From: Brachionus manjavacas
Lineage: Eukaryota > Rotifera > Eurotatoria > Ploima > Brachionidae
Direction of reading: 5' to 3'
NCBI GenBank assembly: GCA_019054805.1
Contig: JAHQIY010000015.1
Span: 690,001 to 754,000 of the forward strand
DNA: 64,000 nucleotides
Part shown: positions 61,807 through 64,000 of the stretch, piece by piece
Layout: every line of letters starts with the position of its first letter
Position numbering within the stretch: the stretch's first letter is position 1
Translations under genes and position numbers: made by a program
Notes under the pieces: generated by a model
What the model saw: the letters and a program-made list of their open reading frames with translations, nothing else
Database searches by the model: none
What the model was told of the DNA's origin: nothing

Positions 61807-63402
61807 GATATTTGCTCTATTTTAAAATGAATTTTTTTCTAGCCCAATTTCAGACAGAACAAAAGTCTCAAGATGACTTAGAAAAAATCTAGAAAATAGT
61901 GAAAATGGTCTTTGAATCAATCAGAAAAAATTTTAATTAATTTTAATATTTTTTCAAAAAGGTGTTCTAAGTGTTGTTGTGATTTATTAAATTAGTGTCG
62001 GTTGATAGTAATTTGTGAAAAACTAGAAGTTTAAGTATTGGATTTTAGGCATGTCATGAACAAAAAACTAATTAAAATCTACTTTCTAAGTAAATAGAAG
62101 AATTAATTTTTTAAATAGCGCTTGAATTTATTAAAAAATATTTCGAAAATTTAGCTTTTTCATATTTTTAACTATTCGGCATTTTTTTTGCTACAAATTG
62201 GGGTTAACCCTAACAAAATGTTTTATTGTATTTTGATAAGAAAAATTTACGGCTATATCAGATAGTGAAACAATATTTCGATTTGTTCCATAAATAAAAA
62301 ATAAATAAAAAAGTGGTATAGACATAAAATTTTAAATAATAATAAAAATTTTAAAAAAAATTTGATGATTTAAAACATGCGTATCCATTTCAATTGACGT
62401 AAAAGATTCAAATTTTAAATTGGCATTTAATTCAAGATTGTTTCAGATTTCAAAGTAATAAATTCAAATGGAATCTTCAGATAAATTTAATCATCAAATT
62501 AGGCATCGTCATTTTCAAAATCAATAATTTCATCCCAAGACATTAGGATTTATTTGATAAAATTGTCTCTATTACTCATATGGATTATCGTAATAGAATA
62601 TAAAAAAATAAATAATATTTTTTTTTAATCAAATTGTTAATGAAAAAATTTAGATTTTATGAAAATAAAAATTTAAAATGAAAAAAAAAATTTTTTTCAA
62701 ACACTTATTTAAACATTATTTAAAAATAAAAAAATAAGTATGGGTTAAAATAATTGAAAAAAAAAAGCTTTTAAACAATTATTATATTGTCAGATATTGA
62801 ACCAGCATTGAATTAATGAAATGGTCGAAATTTTTTTCTTAACAAAAAAATTTCCGTGAATAATTAAAAAAAAAGTTCCAATTTATGTTCGGGGACTTGG
62901 GAAACCTTTGGTATGGCTGAGCCAACATTGTTTGCTTAAGTCTTCATGTCGCACAAGGCTCGAAAAATTCTTCTCGTTGCCATGGCAACATATTAAATCA
63001 AAGACTGCATATGCATGTTATATTTTCTCGGTATTATTCTCACTTAAAATATGTTGTGTTTGGTTGCTATTATTCTATAAAAAAATTTTAATAATTAAAA
63101 CGGCATAGCATAATTACTTTGTTTAAAAATTGAAAAATTGAAGTAAAATTTGGGACTAGATTATGTTTTAAACTTGGGCAATCTGAGAAAAAAATCCAAC
63201 AAGGTCAATGGAATTTCTGAGCCACTTTTTTTTCTGTTTAGAAAACTATTAACCAACTAAACCTTTTTTCTTTTTTAAATTTGCTTTAGTTATTAAAAAA
63301 AAATGGTAATTAGAAAAAACTTGTGAACAAAGAAATCACAAACGAAAAAAGGCATTTAATGAAAAAAAAATTGATTACAAGAAAAAAAAGTGAGCTTTAA
63401 CA
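61807..63402. other. Divergent intergenic region between G-alpha and MAK-like genes
   Basis: The two genes start on opposite strands ~1.6 kb apart. Most is AT-rich; a less AT-rich patch at ~62,885-63,020 contains the X-box described separately. No gene is supported; the open frame at 62,908-63,108 (+) runs through that patch without protein similarity. Confidence 0.6.
62976..62989 (+). promoter_or_regulatory. RFX-type X-box (GTTGCCATGGCAAC)
   Basis: A perfect 14-bp palindrome matching the nematode/insect X-box consensus GTHNYYATRRNAAC. It lies 414 bp upstream of the ATG of a MAK/CILK1-type kinase. RFX factors (DAF-19 in nematodes) switch on ciliary genes through this site. Binding is inferred, not shown, but the word is rare in such AT-rich DNA and the target family fits. 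Confidence 0.6.
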
Positions 63403-64000
63403 ATGGAACAATACAATATTCAAAAACAACTAGGCGATGGCACTTTCGGAAGTGTTCTTTTAGCCACAGTGAAAAAATCTGGCGAAAAAGTCGCCATCAA
63501 GCGCATGAAACAGAAGTATTACTCGTGGGAGGAATGCATGTCTCTCCGAGAAGTGAAAGTAAGCTTTTGTTGAAATTATCCGATTTAATTTTTCTAAGAA
63601 AAAATTTTTTTAGTCTTTACAAAAGCTGCGACATCCGAACATCATTCGTTTATTTGAGGTGATTCGCGAGGACAATAATTTGTACATGATTTTTGAATAT
63701 ATGAACGAAAACCTCTACGAATTGATGAAAAAAAGGTAGTGTTGACAAAAGAAAACTATTTTTAATTTTTTTTTTATTTTAAAAGAGATCGGCTCTTTCC
63801 AGAAAACAGTGTCAAAAGTATTTTATTCCAAGTGATGCAAGGCCTTGGTTATATGCACAAATACGGTTTGTAAACAAAATTTAAACTAATCTCGGTCGCT
63901 TTTTTTGAATTTTTTTTGAATTTTTTATAAACTTTTTTTTTTAAATTTAAATATTTATTTAATTAGAAAAATATATTTTAAAGCTAAAATTTAGTTTCTT
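63403..64000 (+). CDS. MAK/CILK1(ICK)-type protein kinase, 5' part
   Basis: Exons 63,403-63,558, 63,614-63,735 and 63,786-63,865 are visible; the gene continues past the window. The N-lobe reads [13 protein letters not shown] (Gly loop, from residue 10), [20 protein letters not shown] (catalytic Lys33) and REVK with the helix-C Glu50, then [26 protein letters not shown] and [12 protein letters not shown], ending before the HRD loop. The string [20 protein letters not shown] is characteristic of the RCK family (MAK, CILK1, MOK; DYF-5 in nematodes), which controls cilium length and intraflagellar transport turnover at the tip. MAK/CILK1 is favoured over MOK because of SWEECM. Intron 2 ends in AAAAG; the third donor (G|GTTTGT) is weak. 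The upstream X-box supports a ciliary role. Confidence 0.9.

Overview
The window reads as nuclear DNA of a small-genome metazoan. It is very AT-rich, its genes are animal genes (a Shal/Kv4 potassium channel, a Gi-class G-alpha subunit, a PAN-EGF-ZP surface protein, a MAK/CILK1-type ciliary kinase, a glycogen-targeting PP1 subunit), and most introns are about 45-57 nt. A spiralian such as a monogonont rotifer would fit the composition and intron size, but that is a guess. Nothing prokaryotic (operons, Shine-Dalgarno sites, CRISPR) is present.

Layout. 1-1,600: relics of an LTR-class and a non-LTR retrotransposon. 6,074-9,143 (-): PHF24/GINIP homologue (PHD finger plus EF-hand). 10,016-10,923 (+): CCDC51/MITOK-like mitochondrial inner-membrane protein, head-to-head with the former. 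12,287-14,211 (-): RBM28/Nop4-type nucleolar RRM protein. 14,517-14,753 (-): small unassigned ORF. 14,838-17,075 (-): secreted PAN-EGF-ZP protein. 21,022-22,689 (-): intronless, GC-rich PPP1R3-type PP1 glycogen-targeting subunit, with a degenerate repeat field (22.7-25 kb), a possible TATA promoter (25.44 kb) and a ~540-bp tandem repeat (26.2-27.5 kb) upstream. 32.5-34.65 kb: rearranged retrotransposon relics.

34,841-59,064: the dominant structure is a large inverted repeat with ~9.5-kb arms and a ~5.3-kb spacer. Each arm carries a complete Shal/Kv4 gene (exon 1 at 39,816 on - and 54,223 on +), so the two genes are transcribed away from each other. The right copy is intact (622 aa). The left copy has two one-base deletions in A-runs that would stop it after the T1 domain. 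Compared stretches of the arms look ~1-2% different in non-coding DNA and much less in the exons. The spacer holds LINE relics and a rearranged third copy of the inner arm edge.

60,016-61,806 (-): a complete Gi-class G-alpha gene (356 aa). 63,403-window end (+): the 5' exons of a MAK/CILK1-type kinase with a perfect RFX X-box palindrome 414 bp upstream.

The genes do not form one pathway. Kv4 and G-alpha-i are both excitability/signalling proteins, and PHF24 (GINIP) is known in vertebrates as a G-alpha-i interactor, so two members of that pathway lie ~51 kb apart here; I would not read more into it. Gene models were made by hand splicing. Every complete multi-exon model keeps one frame from start to stop across all junctions, except the left Kv4 copy.
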